This document shows, in pieces, positions 6,113-6,811 of a stretch of 6,811 nt of DNA; within the stretch, counting starts at the first letter, position 1, and each line of letters starts with the position of its first letter. The position numbers were made by a program, and so were the translations under genes. Source of the DNA: Tannerella sp. Lineage in GTDB: Bacteria; Bacteroidota; Bacteroidia; Bacteroidales; Tannerellaceae. Under the pieces are notes generated by a model. The model worked only from the letters and a program-made list of their open reading frames with translations, was not told the DNA's origin and searched no databases. The stretch covers positions 1 to 6,811 of the forward strand of contig JAISYY010000069.1 of assembly GCA_031269635.1 (NCBI GenBank), written 5' to 3'.

Positions 6113-6760
6113 ATGAAACGGATACTTTGGATTTTGACAGGAATCATGACGCTGGCAGCCTGCGATACGGGCGACGGGAAACAGATGCAAACGATCGATT
6201 TCGGCGAATTGGCGCCGCAGCAGCTGCGTGACGGCTTCCTGCTGCTTCAGGCAACCGCTTCGTCGGAACTGCCGGTGGCGTTCACAAGCTGGGATACCAC
6301 AATCGCCGTTATCGAAAACGACAGGGCGCTATTCCGGCAAACAGGTGCCGTCAATATCATTGCCTATCAACCCGGCAATGACCTGTTCCATGAAGCGCCT
6401 CATATAGCGCGGCAACTGATCATTCGCGACTGGGATCCCGACAAAAAAACGCAAACCATCGACTTTGAACTGCCCGGCGAATGGAAACTCAGCAGGGATG
6501 GCACGGCCGTGAAATTAAGCGCAACCGCTTCGTCGGGACTGCCGGTCAGCTACGTTTTGACGTCGATAACCTACGGTTTCATATCCGACCGACCGCCGTT
6601 CTATTTATACCTCTATCATGCAGGCGAAAACGGAGTGTCGGGGGAAAACGCGTACAATGCGCAACTCTCCGTCATCGCCTCGCAGATTGGAAATGACGAG
6701 TACAATCCGGCGGACAATGTGAGAAGAACAATCCGTGTGATTGGGGATGTTTTTCATTAG
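6113..6760 (+). CDS. Lipoprotein with two Ig-like (MBG-type) repeats
   Basis: This is a 215-residue protein. The N-terminus is a lipoprotein signal with lipobox T-L-A-A-C and lipidated C17; the D-T-G-D that follows is acidic, as in surface-export signals of Bacteroidota lipoproteins. The mature part is two repeats of about 90 residues. Repeat 1 runs from QTIDF (26-30) through ATASSELPV (47-55) to AYQPGND (84-90) and ARQLIIR. Repeat 2 runs from QTIDF (114-118) through ATASSGLPV (137-145) to ASQIGND (189-195) and VRRTIRVIG. This ATASSGLPV...A.Q.GN pattern is typical of bacterial Ig-like MBG-type repeats found in surface proteins. No catalytic residues or Cys beyond C17 are seen, so a structural or adhesive role, or scaffolding for the receptors, is more likely than direct metal binding. 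It starts 11 bases after the second receptor, with CAGGA at 6106-6110 close to the ATG. Its function in the locus is unknown. Confidence 0.85.
   Translation: MKRILWILTGIMTLAACDTGDGKQMQTIDFGELAPQQLRDGFLLLQATASSELPVAFTSWDTTIAVIENDRALFRQTGAVNIIAYQPGNDLFHEAPHIARQLIIRDWDPDKKTQTIDFELPGEWKLSRDGTAVKLSATASSGLPVSYVLTSITYGFISDRPPFYLYLYHAGENGVSGENAYNAQLSVIASQIGNDEYNPADNVRRTIRVIGDVFH
6251..6546 (+). repeat. Near-identical 26-bp direct repeat inside the Ig-like lipoprotein gene
   Basis: Bases 6251-6276 and 6521-6546 match at 25 of 26 positions. They encode ATASSELPV and ATASSGLPV at the same place in the two Ig-like repeats, exactly 270 bases (90 codons) apart. The flanking sequence of the two repeats is much more diverged, so the identity is higher than protein conservation alone requires. 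Confidence 0.8.
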
Positions 6761-6779
6761 AATACCGCACACATGTAAA

Positions 6780-6799
6780 AATACCATAAAAATGGTATT
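6780..6799 (+). other. Small perfect hairpin after the last gene
   Basis: AATACCAT (6780-6787) and ATGGTATT (6792-6799) form a perfect 8-bp stem with an AAAA loop, 20 bases after the last stop codon. It has few G-C pairs and is followed by GCAGCAATCTCC rather than a T run, so it is a poor intrinsic terminator. It may be a processing or pausing element, or chance. The 51 bases after 6760 show nothing else I can support, and the transcript may continue past the window. Confidence 0.3.
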
Positions 6800-6811
6800 G
6801 CAGCAATCTCC

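Noticed and set aside
1..6811. CRISPR arrays, tRNA or rRNA genes, insertion sequences
   Set aside because: No regularly spaced repeats, no cloverleaf or rRNA-like segments, and no transposase or terminal inverted repeats were seen.

Overview
The window looks like one transcription unit from a member of the phylum Bacteroidota, probably the order Bacteroidales. The evidence is a TAnnTTTG-type -7 promoter element with A-rich start regions rather than strong Shine-Dalgarno sites, two SusC-sized TonB-dependent receptors, Bacteroidota-style lipoproteins, and a small Cys-rich protein family I associate with this phylum. Genus cannot be read from the sequence. All six convincing genes lie on the + strand with short or zero gaps, apart from one 122-base gap.

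Layout. Bases 1-220 hold a promoter (-7 element at 9-16), a short possible leader ORF rich in Cys and Met (43-126) and a strong intrinsic terminator (155-189) directly before the first gene. Part of the leader ORF (100-107) is a perfect complement of the 5' arm of that terminator, so the leader can fold in two mutually exclusive ways, as an attenuator does. Then come a small membrane-anchored Cys-rich protein (221-604), a lipoprotein with two Met/His-rich YtkA/FixH-like domains (727-1602), a TonB-dependent receptor carrying the CxxxM and HxM motifs of OprC/NosA copper receptors (1606-3609), a secreted HMA-domain metallochaperone (3630-3968), a second TonB-dependent receptor starting on the base after the HMA stop codon (3969-6101), and a lipoprotein made of two Ig-like repeats (6113-6760). 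The last 51 bases hold only a small hairpin without a U tract, so the unit may continue beyond the window.

How the genes may work together. The common theme is soft-metal ligands, most likely copper: CxxxM/HxM in receptor 1, MDMGMGMKH and MPSMENH in the lipoprotein, MYCENC in the HMA protein, a CC pair in the plug of receptor 2, and CX8CCHGKC in the first protein. The simplest reading is a copper acquisition locus: two outer-membrane receptors, surface or periplasmic lipoproteins that present or accept metal, and a periplasmic chaperone, possibly controlled by a leader attenuator whose ORF is itself Cys/Met-rich. The gene assignments rest on visible motifs. The copper specificity of the whole locus and the attenuation mechanism are inferences.
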